Source: an uncultured Lachnospiraceae bacterium
Lineage (GTDB): Bacteria; Bacillota; Clostridia; Lachnospirales; Lachnospiraceae
Reading direction: 5' to 3'
Length of the DNA stretch: 64,000 nucleotides
Assembly: GCA_934394565.1 (NCBI GenBank)
Contig: CAKRQV010000005.1
Span: forward strand, 118,373-182,372
In this document: positions 18,946 to 27,848 of the stretch, in pieces
Layout of the letters: every line of letters begins with the position of its first letter
How positions within the stretch are numbered: position 1 is the first letter of the stretch
Notes under the pieces: model-generated
Seen by the model: the letters and a program-made list of their open reading frames with translations, nothing else
The model's database searches: none
Told to the model about the DNA's origin: nothing
Position numbers and translations under genes: made by a program

Positions 18946-19680
18946 CTACAGATCCCCTAACTTCTCAAATTTTTTCTGCAAATCAGCTGATTTCTCCCAA
19001 GGCACTCTCATAAAAATATTCTGCCTTTCAACAAATTGTTCCGCAGATGTTCTAACCGAAAAATATACATCAAACTTTGCCTTTGTAATATGACGGCGTT
19101 TAATCAAATATTTTTTCAGAGGATCCACACTTTCTACAAATCTTTCACAGGCTGAAATAATACCTCCATCGTATGGATCATCAGCAGTTACCGCATGAAG
19201 TAAAAAAGATTCCAGTGCTCCTGTTTCTTCAAACGGAATCACCAACAATAAAATTTTCACAGTGCAAGATAGCCCCTCTCCATTTACATATCGACATGTG
19301 CACCACGCATTATTTACAATCTTATCTTCACATTGCATATGCCATTTCTGCAATATTTCCTCTGTCCTTGCAGAAAATTTCTTTTCGGTATCTATTTCAT
19401 CCCGATCTGTAATGATTACAATCTTTCCATAATCTTCTCCATCTGCTGAAAGACTGTTTCTTTCACATATATAATCAAACACAGGTAGAATATTGCTGCA
19501 GCCACCACATCCGCCTATGCTCAAAAAGGATCCATCTTTCGTAAGTGTCCGTACTCTGCGGACTTTATTTTCCAAACCAGTCTTGTACTGTCTCTGATCT
19601 TCCCACGCATACATTTTTCTCATATAATATTGTAAGAAAACAAAATCAGAATATCCTTCGCACAATATAATACTATTCAC
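18946..19680 (-). CDS. TOPRIM-type protein (DUF3226/DUF4435-like), partner of OLD-type ATPase
   Basis: A 244-residue protein whose GTG start follows the ATPase stop directly (TAGGTG), so the two are translationally coupled. The N-terminal CEGYSDFVFL (Glu8) and the later IVIITDRDE (Asp92, Asp94) form the E...DxD acid set of TOPRIM folds. ALESFLLHAV near 155-164 resembles the motif seen in DUF3226-type proteins. TOPRIM domains next to OLD-type ATPases act as nucleases, or in PARIS systems as effectors. I cannot say which subfamily this is; nuclease activity is inferred. Confidence 0.65.
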   Translation of the reverse strand: MNSIILCEGYSDFVFLQYYMRKMYAWEDQRQYKTGLENKVRRVRTLTKDGSFLSIGGCGGCSNILPVFDYICERNSLSADGEDYGKIVIITDRDEIDTEKKFSARTEEILQKWHMQCEDKIVNNAWCTCRYVNGEGLSCTVKILLLVIPFEETGALESFLLHAVTADDPYDGGIISACERFVESVDPLKKYLIKRRHITKAKFDVYFSVRTSAEQFVERQNIFMRVPWEKSADLQKKFEKLGDL

Positions 19681-20787
19681 CTATCGTAACTCCAATCCCA
19701 TGTCATCCTGTACCTCTACTGCTTTTTCTCCATCCAGACGACGTACGGTTGTTCCATCTTTATGTTTATATAATGTGTATACTGCCATTTGACTTTTACA
19801 TGAAGGTGAACACTTCAGCAATTTATCTATGGCTTCTTTGCTGTGTGATGTCATAAAAACCTGCACATTCAACTTAATACAGGTCTCTAATATCCATTTA
19901 AACGTTTTATCCATTCCAGATGTATGAATCGCTGTTTCAAATTCATCCAATAATAAAATTCCATCTTTTGCTGCTATGACTGCACTCATCAACAATACTG
20001 CTTTTTTCATGCCATCTCCATATAAAGCCAGCGGTAATGCTTTTTTATGGGATTTTGAAAGTATTTTATATGTTCCATACTGATAGGAACTATTCGCTGT
20101 ATCGAAATTAATACTGATAATATCTTTATCATATTCACGCAGGACCTGTAGCATCTGTTCATACAACTCCGGCTGATCCAATATTTTTCCCAAATACACG
20201 ACACCTTCAGCGTGACGCACTGGCGATATATATACGATCGTATGTTCCGTTTTTTTTCCATATAAATTTGCCAAAAAATTAAGCTGTCCTTCATACACAG
20301 CTATTTCAGCTTTCTTCTGATGATTGATTTCAAGGGTCATTTCCAGTTTTAAAATTGACCGAATTCTTTCCATTTCGTCATCTTCTTCAGATATAACTGT
20401 TGAAATCCCCTGGATTTTCGCAATTTCCTTTTCAGACAATTCTTCTTCGGATTCTCTGGCAGATAAAACAATATTTTGTCTCTGTTCTTGCAGAAGATCA
20501 ATCGTATATTCTACCTTTTTAACTTCCGTATTTATATCAAATAAGTCATAAAAGCCTTCATAATACGTAATACCATTTCTCGGAGATATCCTTGGATTTT
20601 TGCGTAAAATATTTTTCCAACTGCGAAAATTTCCCGGATTTTCAAAACTTTGTATTACTTCCAACACACTGGTTTTTCCACTGTTATTATCACCTGTAAA
20701 TATATTAATAGGTTGTAAATCATCCAGTTCAAGATCTTTTATTCCCCGAAAAGATTTTATGTGTAAACGTGATATATAGTCTCGCAT
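19681..20787 (-). CDS. OLD/RecF-type AAA ATPase of a probable defence cassette
   Basis: A 368-residue ABC-type ATPase. The start RLHIKSFRGIKDLEL and Walker A GDNNSGKTS (32-40) are typical of OLD/AAA_15 proteins. A coiled-coil-like insertion spans about 90-180. The C-terminal lobe has YGDGMKKAVLL in place of the ABC signature, Walker B GILLLDEFE (Asp281, Glu282) and switch His315 (TSHS). The usual fused TOPRIM is absent and is instead encoded by the next gene. The two-gene layout recalls the OLD class 2 and PARIS-like ATPase + TOPRIM pairs. Exact system uncertain. Confidence 0.78.
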   Translation of the reverse strand: MRDYISRLHIKSFRGIKDLELDDLQPINIFTGDNNSGKTSVLEVIQSFENPGNFRSWKNILRKNPRISPRNGITYYEGFYDLFDINTEVKKVEYTIDLLQEQRQNIVLSARESEEELSEKEIAKIQGISTVISEEDDEMERIRSILKLEMTLEINHQKKAEIAVYEGQLNFLANLYGKKTEHTIVYISPVRHAEGVVYLGKILDQPELYEQMLQVLREYDKDIISINFDTANSSYQYGTYKILSKSHKKALPLALYGDGMKKAVLLMSAVIAAKDGILLLDEFETAIHTSGMDKTFKWILETCIKLNVQVFMTSHSKEAIDKLLKCSPSCKSQMAVYTLYKHKDGTTVRRLDGEKAVEVQDDMGLELR

Positions 20788-20818
20788 ATACTGCCTCTTT
20801 CCATCTTTTTTCTATAAT

Positions 20819-21277
20819 TTATTTCTTTTGAGATCCTATTCTCATTCTAAGGAGGAGTCGTTCCATTTGTTCGGCAAGATCATCCTTCTCGGTTTTAGAT
20901 AAATCACCATTCTCCACCAGATCCGTAATCTCTTCTATTATTTCAGTCACTCTCATCGCATTATTTATTTCATATTTTTTGTGAATTTTCTCGAATCTGC
21001 AAGTATCATCTAGGTCTTTTCTTGAAATGGTTATATCCTTGAAATAATCCATCGTGACACCAAATACATAGGCGATTTTTTTTAATGTATATTCGCCGGG
21101 CTTGCGATCTCCTGTTTCAATAAAACGTATAGAACGATCCGATAAAGATATTCTCTTGGCAAGTTCAGATCTGCTCATACCCTCCGCCATCCTGAGTGCC
21201 TTTATCTTTTCGCCATATGTTGCCTTGGTTGCAGATGCATCAACAGCTTTATCTGAAAAATCCTGCGTAGTTAACAT
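20819..21277 (-). CDS. XRE-family repressor of the ATPase/TOPRIM cassette
   Basis: A 152-residue protein from ATG 21277, behind AGGAGA; the frame extends to 21301 without a site. A Cro/CI helix-turn-helix at about 20-75 reads YGEKIKALRMAEGMSRSELA and SDRSIRFIETGDRKPG. The C-terminal half is helical and charged, probably for dimerisation. It lies first in the cassette, 31 bp before the ATPase, directly downstream of a perfect palindrome, so autoregulation is likely. Confidence 0.8.
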   Translation of the reverse strand: MLTTQDFSDKAVDASATKATYGEKIKALRMAEGMSRSELAKRISLSDRSIRFIETGDRKPGEYTLKKIAYVFGVTMDYFKDITISRKDLDDTCRFEKIHKKYEINNAMRVTEIIEEITDLVENGDLSKTEKDDLAEQMERLLLRMRIGSQKK

Positions 21278-21292
21278 ATTCGTTCTCCTATG

Positions 21293-21309
21293 TCGGAACA
21301 CAGTTCCGA
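21293..21309. promoter_or_regulatory. Palindromic operator for the XRE repressor
   Basis: TCGGAAC-ACA-GTTCCGA is a perfect 7-bp inverted repeat with a 3-bp centre, 16 bp upstream of the XRE start codon and downstream of its promoter. That position and the dyad size fit a Cro/CI-type dimer site that would block transcription. Confidence 0.6.
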
Positions 21310-21333
21310 TTCATTGTGTTTTTTCTATTTTAC

Positions 21334-21362
21334 AGTTTATACTCTGACTGTAATTCCGTCAA
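21334..21362 (-). promoter_or_regulatory. Promoter of the XRE-ATPase-TOPRIM cassette
   Basis: On the minus strand TTGACG (complement of 21357-21362) and TAAACT (complement of 21334-21339) are 17 bp apart. The operator palindrome begins 25 bp downstream of the -10 box. No other promoter of this quality is visible upstream of the XRE gene. Confidence 0.6.
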
Positions 21363-21478
21363 GCACTATTCTAAAAAGACTCATATTTTTTGTGACAGTC
21401 GTTTTTTAACCTCATATACAACAAAGCAAAAATACTATATATATTTTATATGTTCCCTTAGCTTTTTGCAACAAAAAA

Positions 21479-21534
21479 ATAGTTGTAATTTTAAAAAGTT
21501 TTAAAAACAATCCACTTTTTAAAATTACAACTAT
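21479..21534 (-). terminator. Terminator of the surface-glycan operon
   Basis: A perfect 20-bp stem (21479-21498 with 21515-21534, left arm beginning ATAGTTGTAATT) encloses a 16-nt loop. On the minus strand it begins 6 bp after the last glycan gene and is followed by seven T residues, as a rho-independent terminator should be. It also insulates the defence cassette from the glycan operon. Confidence 0.85.
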
Positions 21535-21539
21535 CACTT

Positions 21540-22298
21540 CTATTCTCCAACTGCATGATAAATCCTGTACCCATCCACGCACGCAACTTCTGCATACTGA
21601 TACTGTGAAAGGATATCTTCCGAAATCACATTCCGCTCATAGGTAACTACAAAATCATAGCCTAATGACTGTGCCTGACTTAATATATAATCAAAATCCG
21701 GAGTCTCGCTCTCCATGGCATAATACATATTTTTAATCTCATCTGGTGTCCATAGAATAAATCCATTCACATTGCGTCCATACATCATCTGTATATCACC
21801 GGAATACTGCCGGGCCTCGCAATACAAAGTCTGTGGCAATATGCAACGCGGCTCCTTCTCGATATTCAGCATTACATCACACACATCGACCACTTCTGTC
21901 GCCATTTTTTCCGCATTTTGCCACGGTGTAAATTCACCATTCTGATAAACACTTGTACCCTTTATCAAAACGATTACGCCAACAAACAACAATACCGCTG
22001 CCTTTTCCCATACTTTCTTACATTCCCGAATAAATAATGTGAGGGCATAGGCAATCATAATGCCATCCGGAATCATCCAGAACAGACGCCAGTATATAAT
22101 CTTCACATAGACCTTATAATACAATACAGGATTGATGATACAAAATACCAGCATGGCAATAGGATACAAAAACCTTTTCCTGCTTTCTTTATGGTACACA
22201 AACAAATATACATACGCTGCCATCGCCAACGTCAGATAGAACCCATCTCCGTATAAGTCTCTGTACCAATATATAATCTGATCAATTGCTTCTCTCAT
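21540..22298 (-). CDS. Membrane protein, C-terminal partner of the DUF6077-like protein
   Basis: A 252-residue protein with about four or five membrane segments in its first 150 residues (for example FYLTLAMAAYVYLFVY and VLLFVGVIVLI) and a soluble C-terminal part (about 130-252) containing VDVCDVMLNIEKEPRCILP and LGYDFVVTYE, which resembles the tail of multipass glycosyltransferase-like proteins. It starts 22 bp after the upstream membrane gene, which may be the other half of the same ancestral protein. Its role in glycan assembly is inferred only from location as the last gene of the locus. Confidence 0.5.
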   Translation of the reverse strand: MREAIDQIIYWYRDLYGDGFYLTLAMAAYVYLFVYHKESRKRFLYPIAMLVFCIINPVLYYKVYVKIIYWRLFWMIPDGIMIAYALTLFIRECKKVWEKAAVLLFVGVIVLIKGTSVYQNGEFTPWQNAEKMATEVVDVCDVMLNIEKEPRCILPQTLYCEARQYSGDIQMMYGRNVNGFILWTPDEIKNMYYAMESETPDFDYILSQAQSLGYDFVVTYERNVISEDILSQYQYAEVACVDGYRIYHAVGE

Positions 22299-22320
22299 CT
22301 GTCATCTTCTCCTGTAGAAA

Positions 22321-23361
22321 TCAAAGACTTATAAAATGATTAATTCCATAATAGATTACATTTGGAATAACCATAAGCCAAAAGGCCAATGTAAGTCGCC
22401 AGCTTTTTTTACTGATCCCGTATACCAGACCAAAGCATCCTAATAATAAAGCCCCTATAATAACGCCCATTCCAGACATCAGACACATAGCAATATTTAA
22501 CAGGCACAGACACAGATAATCGCACTTCTGATTTTTCCTGTAAATCCACATGCACAGCAGCATGACTGCCGGAATACCAAAAGAACAGACTACAGCTTTT
22601 CCCTGCCATATCCGAAGCATCATAATAGACTCCACACTATGTCTGGAATAATATCCGTACAAATGCAAAAACATCAACACATCTATAAAAATGCAACGGT
22701 TCACGACATCTTTCCCAAAAAAATCCTCCGAAAGCATCCACCATACACAGAAAATAGCTGTGAACAAACATATCGGTAAAAAAGTATGCGCCATAATCGC
22801 CACTGACACACCTGTCACCTTCGCTATGTAAGCTATAAATACCGCCCACGGCGCAGTTACATCCTTACAAAGCTCTCCGACCCAGACAGGCAATTCACTG
22901 CCCGTGGTCGGATCCGTCAGATACATTCTGTTTGTCCGTACGATGTCCACCGCATTCACAACAAATCTGGAATCATCCGCATCCGTGTGCTGTGCATATG
23001 TCCTTACCGCAAAAAAGATAACAATAAGTACACCAGTCACCAGGATCACTGCTTTTTCACTACTCTTTTTGTCACGAAACTTCAACTTGGGAAACTTATT
23101 TTTATAAATACCATAAACACTCAACACCAGTATCCACGCCGTCACCAAGGCTACAATCACTAAAAAAGAGGCTCGCACTAATACCAATGGCACAGTAATG
23201 AGCTGGCAAAAAGCCCAGATAGCCACCAATCCCAATACATATACTTTTGCCACTGTTTTTTCCGTCTTTATCCATTCGCAGAAACCATTTCCTGCCAAAT
23301 AGGGAAATACCCACAGCACCATTACGACCAATATCAGCTTAACGATCAGCATATTTTTCAC
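22321..23361 (-). CDS. Multipass membrane protein, DUF6077-like
   Basis: A 346-residue protein with about nine or ten predicted membrane segments. The long outer loop after the third or fourth segment has an acidic motif (AQHTDADDSRFVVNAVDI) resembling the Asp-containing first loop of GT-C-type glycosyltransferases and DUF6077 proteins. Its ATG overlaps the glf stop by 4 bp. The frame ends in a membrane segment (IYYGINHFISL), and a second membrane protein follows at once, so a split of one longer gene is possible. Confidence 0.55.
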   Translation of the reverse strand: MKNMLIVKLILVVMVLWVFPYLAGNGFCEWIKTEKTVAKVYVLGLVAIWAFCQLITVPLVLVRASFLVIVALVTAWILVLSVYGIYKNKFPKLKFRDKKSSEKAVILVTGVLIVIFFAVRTYAQHTDADDSRFVVNAVDIVRTNRMYLTDPTTGSELPVWVGELCKDVTAPWAVFIAYIAKVTGVSVAIMAHTFLPICLFTAIFCVWWMLSEDFFGKDVVNRCIFIDVLMFLHLYGYYSRHSVESIMMLRIWQGKAVVCSFGIPAVMLLCMWIYRKNQKCDYLCLCLLNIAMCLMSGMGVIIGALLLGCFGLVYGISKKSWRLTLAFWLMVIPNVIYYGINHFISL

Positions 23362-24470
23362 CCAAGTTCTTTCTCACACATCTCCAGTACAGACGCAATC
23401 ACAGCGTCCATATCATAATATTTATATTCTCCCAGTCGTCCGCCAAAAATAACCTTTGTTTCTTTCTCTGCCATTTTCTTATACTCTGCATACCGTTTGC
23501 CATTTTTCTCATCATTCACCGGATAATACGGTTCATCCCCCGTTTTCCATTCGGAGCTGTATTCCCGGCTGATCACAGTCTTTGGCAGCTCATTTCCGTT
23601 TTCATCCCTGCCAAATTCAAACCATTTGTGCTCAATAATACGTGTCCAAGGAGTCTCACGATCAGTATAATTTACAGCTGCATTTCCCTGGAAATTCGGC
23701 TTATCCAGAATCTCATTTTCAAAACGGACGGAACGATACTCCAAATTACCAAGCGTATACGCAAAATAGGCATCAATCGCACCGGTGTAAACAATCTTGT
23801 CAGCAAGCGTATCATACTTCTCTTTGTTCTCCAGATAATCTACACCCAGTTCTACCTCAATACCCACAAGAATATTCTCCACCATTTTCGTGTAGCCGCC
23901 AACCGGAATTCCCTGATAGAGCGCATTGAAATAATTATTATCAAAGGTCAGACGAACCGGCAGTCTCTTAATAATAAACGCCGGCAATTCTTTACAGTCA
24001 CGTCCCCACTGTTTTTCTGTATATCCCTTGATCAGCTTTTCATAAATGTCACGACCAACCAGCGAAATCGCCTGTTCTTCCAGATTCTGCGGTTCTCCTG
24101 TAATCTCTTTTTTCTGCTCTTCAATCTTTGCAGCTGCTTCCTCCGGCGTAACCACGCCCCACATCTTATTAAAGGTATACATATTAAACGGCAGAGAATA
24201 TAACTCCCCTTTGTAATTAGCTACCGGGCTGTTGGTAAAACGATTAAATTCAGCGAACTGCGTAATATAGTTCCAGACCTTCTTATTATTTGTATGGAAA
24301 ATATGTGCACCATATTTATGTACATTAATTCCTTCTACCTTCTCTGTATACACGTTTCCGGCAATATTTGGCCGCTTATCGATGACAAGCACACTTTTCC
24401 CTGCTTTTTTCGCTTCATGAGCAAAAATTGCTCCGTATAATCCTGCTCCTACAACTAAATAATCGTACAT
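23358..24470 (-). CDS. glf: UDP-galactopyranose mutase
   Basis: A 370-residue flavoenzyme from ATG 24470 (AAAGGA upstream). It converts UDP-galactopyranose to UDP-galactofuranose. The FAD-binding start YLVVGAGLYGAIFAHEA, the HKYGAHIFHTNNKKVW motif and the C-terminal VIFGGRLGEYKYYDMD are characteristic. Its presence implies galactofuranose in the surface glycan. It overlaps the next membrane gene by 4 bp and follows a GT2 gene, both in the same direction. Confidence 0.95.
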   Translation of the reverse strand: MYDYLVVGAGLYGAIFAHEAKKAGKSVLVIDKRPNIAGNVYTEKVEGINVHKYGAHIFHTNNKKVWNYITQFAEFNRFTNSPVANYKGELYSLPFNMYTFNKMWGVVTPEEAAAKIEEQKKEITGEPQNLEEQAISLVGRDIYEKLIKGYTEKQWGRDCKELPAFIIKRLPVRLTFDNNYFNALYQGIPVGGYTKMVENILVGIEVELGVDYLENKEKYDTLADKIVYTGAIDAYFAYTLGNLEYRSVRFENEILDKPNFQGNAAVNYTDRETPWTRIIEHKWFEFGRDENGNELPKTVISREYSSEWKTGDEPYYPVNDEKNGKRYAEYKKMAEKETKVIFGGRLGEYKYYDMDAVIASVLEMCEKELG

Positions 24471-24526
24471 TTTGATTCCTTTCTGCCCTGTAACCACGCT
24501 TCTTATTTGTCACTTAAACACTTCGT

Positions 24527-25321
24527 TTAAATATCATTGGACTTCTGGCTTTTCGAATAAAACTTCAGCAAAATATGGGCAACCCATTTCGGCCAGAATC
24601 TGCAGAACATCTCATAATCCTCTGCACTTCTTCCATTATTATCACCGATAATCAGTGAAGTCTCTGACTCTTCATGAATTCTATGACCCATCTGAATCGT
24701 CGCATCATACACAAATGCTCCTTTCAATTTTGAAAGTCTCTCCCAAGCTTCCCAGTCTTCATTCGACCGGAAATGTACTGTAAAAACCGGATCCGGAAGA
24801 TTATTAACAGCAAATGTAACCGATGGACAGCAGATTCCACATCCCAATGCCAGACTACGTCTTCTAATAAAACGACTGTTTTTCCATACTTTTATTGGTG
24901 CTAATAACATTCGCTTAACTATTAACAATTGGTTATTCTCGACTTTTTTACCTGCTCGGATCTCGCAATAATCAGAAAAATAGATCAGTGGTCTTTTTGT
25001 CTGTTCAAGCATTGTCACTGCATGCTCTGCATATTCAGGAAAATACAGATCATCCTGATGCGCTATCGTTACATACTGTGTATGGCACTGTCTGTATCCA
25101 AAATTCCAGTCCTGAACAATGCCTGCTTCTCCTTCATTAATTTTCAACTCAATCTTATGTTTTTCAGCTAATGATCGTACATATTCATTCGGAGTCGAGG
25201 TAACCATCAAAATGTTCGATTTCGCTGTTTGCTTTTTCAGTGAAATAATACACTCTTCCAGATAAGCACTCTCTTTATATGCGCAGATCACAAATGTATG
25301 TTTTGCTGTCAAATCTCTCAT
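24527..25321 (-). CDS. GT2-family glycosyltransferase
   Basis: A 264-residue GT-A-fold enzyme. The start TFVICAYKESAYLEECI and the metal-site motif AHQDDLY (about 90) fit the GT2 family. Downstream, SNEDWEAWERL around 187-197 corresponds to the ED acceptor or catalytic region. It is compact and lacks membrane segments. It sits between a flippase and glf, so it may be a galactofuranosyltransferase; that specificity is guesswork. Confidence 0.82.
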   Translation of the reverse strand: MRDLTAKHTFVICAYKESAYLEECIISLKKQTAKSNILMVTSTPNEYVRSLAEKHKIELKINEGEAGIVQDWNFGYRQCHTQYVTIAHQDDLYFPEYAEHAVTMLEQTKRPLIYFSDYCEIRAGKKVENNQLLIVKRMLLAPIKVWKNSRFIRRRSLALGCGICCPSVTFAVNNLPDPVFTVHFRSNEDWEAWERLSKLKGAFVYDATIQMGHRIHEESETSLIIGDNNGRSAEDYEMFCRFWPKWVAHILLKFYSKSQKSNDI

Positions 25322-25363
25322 GGTATCTGTTTCCCTTTTTCTAATTTTTCATGTTCTTAAAAA

Positions 25364-26641
25364 TTACTTTTTTACTTTTCTTATGATTCCCGCAATATTA
25401 CCAATACAGAAAATGACCAGTAACAATGTTACAGACAGTAAAAAGCTAAATGCAGCCCCACCTAATCCTTCCTTTACCACTAACCACTGCGAAGATATCA
25501 TAGAAAACAATGCTGCTGCAATATAACCACCAAAAATCCAGGCAGATTTTCTCATAACACTTAACAGATAATATCCAAAATACGACAGGGAATTAATTCC
25601 TCCTGCAAACATAATCATAACCAATATGATTCGATATTCCTGTAAATCACAGCCTGTCAGCAAAGAAAGCACCGGAATACCCAGCCAATATGCTCCCAGC
25701 ATACATACCACAGTAAATTCAAGTATAAATGCCACAATCTTCAAAATATATTGTACATACTTTCTGATATTTTTTCCATTATACAGATCAGCCAGAGTCG
25801 GTAACAACGGTTTCATAATAAATGTAGCAAACAGATTGATAATCGAAACCGGAAGAAACAAAGTCTGATAATACGAAGAAAAACTACTAGGCATGTTTGC
25901 ATTGACTGCAATCCGGCTCGCACTCAAAATATATGTCCAAAGAAACGAACCGCAAAACAAAGGGAAACATTCAACAAGAATCCCCTTTATCTGTTTCCAC
26001 TCAAAATACACCTTGCAACTTCTAAATACACACATAATGTGCTGATCAAATAAAATGAGTCCTATCAATGCCGCTATAACAGCTAACAGGCAGGCAATTA
26101 CCTGATTTCTTAATACAATAATAGCAATTGCCATTACAGAGACCGAGAAAACTGTCCTGAATGCCTGCGACTTTCCCGCAAGATCAAGTCTTCCCTCTTT
26201 TTGAAAAGTTCCTTCATACAAATCTGCATATCCGTCAATATACCGGTAAATGCACATCAATAGGATCACCCAAAACTTATATGCTGAATTACCACTCTGA
26301 AATATTGCATATATTATACCGACAATTATCGCTACGATAATTAAAATAAGCTTGACTGCTTTATAGTCAGCAAAGGAATATGTATTTTTCACATCTGTAA
26401 CTTGAAAAGTTCTGGTCTCATAATATTCGATAAATGCCAGCATCTGTGCAACGGTTATAGCAATAGAAAAAATACCACCTTCATCTGCTCCCAAAACTCT
26501 GATCACATACAAAGATAACAACATAGATCCCGCGGCAAAAATGCCACTTCCCAACATATTCCACAGGAAACCACTTTTTGCACTCTGCGCATTCCCCATA
26601 TATACTTCTTTATATTTTCTGTCTATTCCCAATCTATTCAT
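25364..26641 (-). CDS. Polysaccharide flippase-like membrane protein (MATE/MVF superfamily)
   Basis: A protein of up to 425 residues with about twelve membrane segments, starting near SGFLWNMLGSGIFAAGSM, the opening typical of Wzx/O-antigen flippases. An alternative ATG at 26599 would remove 14 residues and fits the family start better, though neither has a strong ribosome site. It would flip lipid-linked oligosaccharide. Its coexistence with a complete Wzm/Wzt exporter suggests either two glycans or a side-chain pathway. Confidence 0.8.
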   Translation of the reverse strand: MNRLGIDRKYKEVYMGNAQSAKSGFLWNMLGSGIFAAGSMLLSLYVIRVLGADEGGIFSIAITVAQMLAFIEYYETRTFQVTDVKNTYSFADYKAVKLILIIVAIIVGIIYAIFQSGNSAYKFWVILLMCIYRYIDGYADLYEGTFQKEGRLDLAGKSQAFRTVFSVSVMAIAIIVLRNQVIACLLAVIAALIGLILFDQHIMCVFRSCKVYFEWKQIKGILVECFPLFCGSFLWTYILSASRIAVNANMPSSFSSYYQTLFLPVSIINLFATFIMKPLLPTLADLYNGKNIRKYVQYILKIVAFILEFTVVCMLGAYWLGIPVLSLLTGCDLQEYRIILVMIMFAGGINSLSYFGYYLLSVMRKSAWIFGGYIAAALFSMISSQWLVVKEGLGGAAFSFLLSVTLLLVIFCIGNIAGIIRKVKK

Positions 26642-26667
26642 CTCAACTTCAATATTTATTCAACGTT

Positions 26668-27015
26668 TTACTTTTTCTGATCCTGCTCTTCATTTTTTCT
26701 GACAGCTAATTCCTGAACCAGACTATTTACCTTGTACTCCAGTTTGGATACTCGAATCGTAAGCAAAAATACTCTTAACAACAGCAACGCTATAATAATC
26801 AAAAATATGAAATTAACCGGCGTAACAACGCCCATAACAGAAGCCCCTACATCTGCTGCCTGCGGAAATATACTAAAAACAATAAAAACGACCGACAAAA
26901 CAATCCAGAATACCGTCTCCGGAACCTGCACCTCACATTTTTTCAGCTTCCGCGTAATATAGAAAAAGCTCACTAAAGATGCCAGCAACAGAAATATTCT
27001 CAATACAACACTCAT
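26668..27015 (-). CDS. DUF2304 membrane protein
   Basis: A 115-residue protein with three membrane segments (about 3-20, 33-52, 66-88) and a charged C-terminal tail (SKLEYKVNSLVQELAVRKNEE). Size and layout match DUF2304, which is commonly encoded beside DPM1-like glycosyltransferases. Its ATG follows the GT2 stop by 1 bp. It likely works with that transferase in making a polyprenyl-linked sugar donor. Confidence 0.8.
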   Translation of the reverse strand: MSVVLRIFLLLASLVSFFYITRKLKKCEVQVPETVFWIVLSVVFIVFSIFPQAADVGASVMGVVTPVNFIFLIIIALLLLRVFLLTIRVSKLEYKVNSLVQELAVRKNEEQDQKK

Positions 27016-27016
27016 A

Positions 27017-27715
27017 TTACATTTCCTTCTTTCTAAACCATTGTACTATTAAAATAGAGGAGCACATATTAGCCATATACTGAATACTTCTTGTCAGATT
27101 CAGATAGCTTTCACCTGCGATTCTCTCATTCATCGTCACCTGAAATTCGGCCACCTTGGCTCCGCATCGAATCAGGTAAGCAACCGTATCTGGTTCCGGT
27201 CCATAATTCATGGATGTAGCCAGCTTTCTGATCACCTTTTTATCAAACATTCTCATTCCTGAAGTCGGATCATTAATACGCTGTCCTGTTGTCAGCTTAA
27301 TACAAAAAGAAATCAATGTATTTCCCAGCATACGCAGCGAACGCGGGCGCTTTTCTGTAACAAATCTGGATCCAATCACAACATCCAGCTTTTCTTTCTG
27401 CGCCAGTTTGGCCATATCATGAATATACTCTGGATTATGCTGACCGTCACCGTCAAACTGTATCGCATAATCATACTCATGATACATAGCATACTTCATT
27501 CCAGCCTGAAAAGCACCTGCCAGACCAAGGTTGACCGGCAGATCTACCAGATTGTACTTATGTTCTCTGCAAATCTTTGCTGTATCATCTCTGGATCCAT
27601 CATTCACAACGACATAATCTAATTCTGGATAATCATTTCGAAGATTTTCAACTACCCGCACAATATTTTCTGCTTCATTATAAGCTGGAATAATGACCAG
27701 TATTCGTTTGTTCAT
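27017..27715 (-). CDS. DPM1-like GT2 glycosyltransferase
   Basis: A 232-residue GT2 enzyme with ILVIIPAYNEAENIVRVVENL, VVVNDGSRDDT, the metal motif QFDGDGQH (about 90-97) and the later TSGMRMFD. This is the polyprenyl-phosphate sugar synthase type, which charges undecaprenyl phosphate with a single sugar for membrane glycosyltransferases. It is coupled to the DUF2304 gene. The sugar is unknown. Confidence 0.88.
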   Translation of the reverse strand: MNKRILVIIPAYNEAENIVRVVENLRNDYPELDYVVVNDGSRDDTAKICREHKYNLVDLPVNLGLAGAFQAGMKYAMYHEYDYAIQFDGDGQHNPEYIHDMAKLAQKEKLDVVIGSRFVTEKRPRSLRMLGNTLISFCIKLTTGQRINDPTSGMRMFDKKVIRKLATSMNYGPEPDTVAYLIRCGAKVAEFQVTMNERIAGESYLNLTRSIQYMANMCSSILIVQWFRKKEM

Positions 27716-27848
27716 TATACTTTTCCTCTCAATTTGTATTATATTTTTAATACTTTTTTCTTTTATGCTAATACAAATACCATACTTATTTGATTCAAGA
27801 TGAATATGTATTTGTCAAGACTTCTTAACACTCAGTTTCTTTAATCTC

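Noticed and set aside
22321..23361. Programmed frameshift joining the two membrane genes
   Set aside because: Stops close both frames at the junction and no slippery sequence is seen; a ribosome site precedes the second gene.
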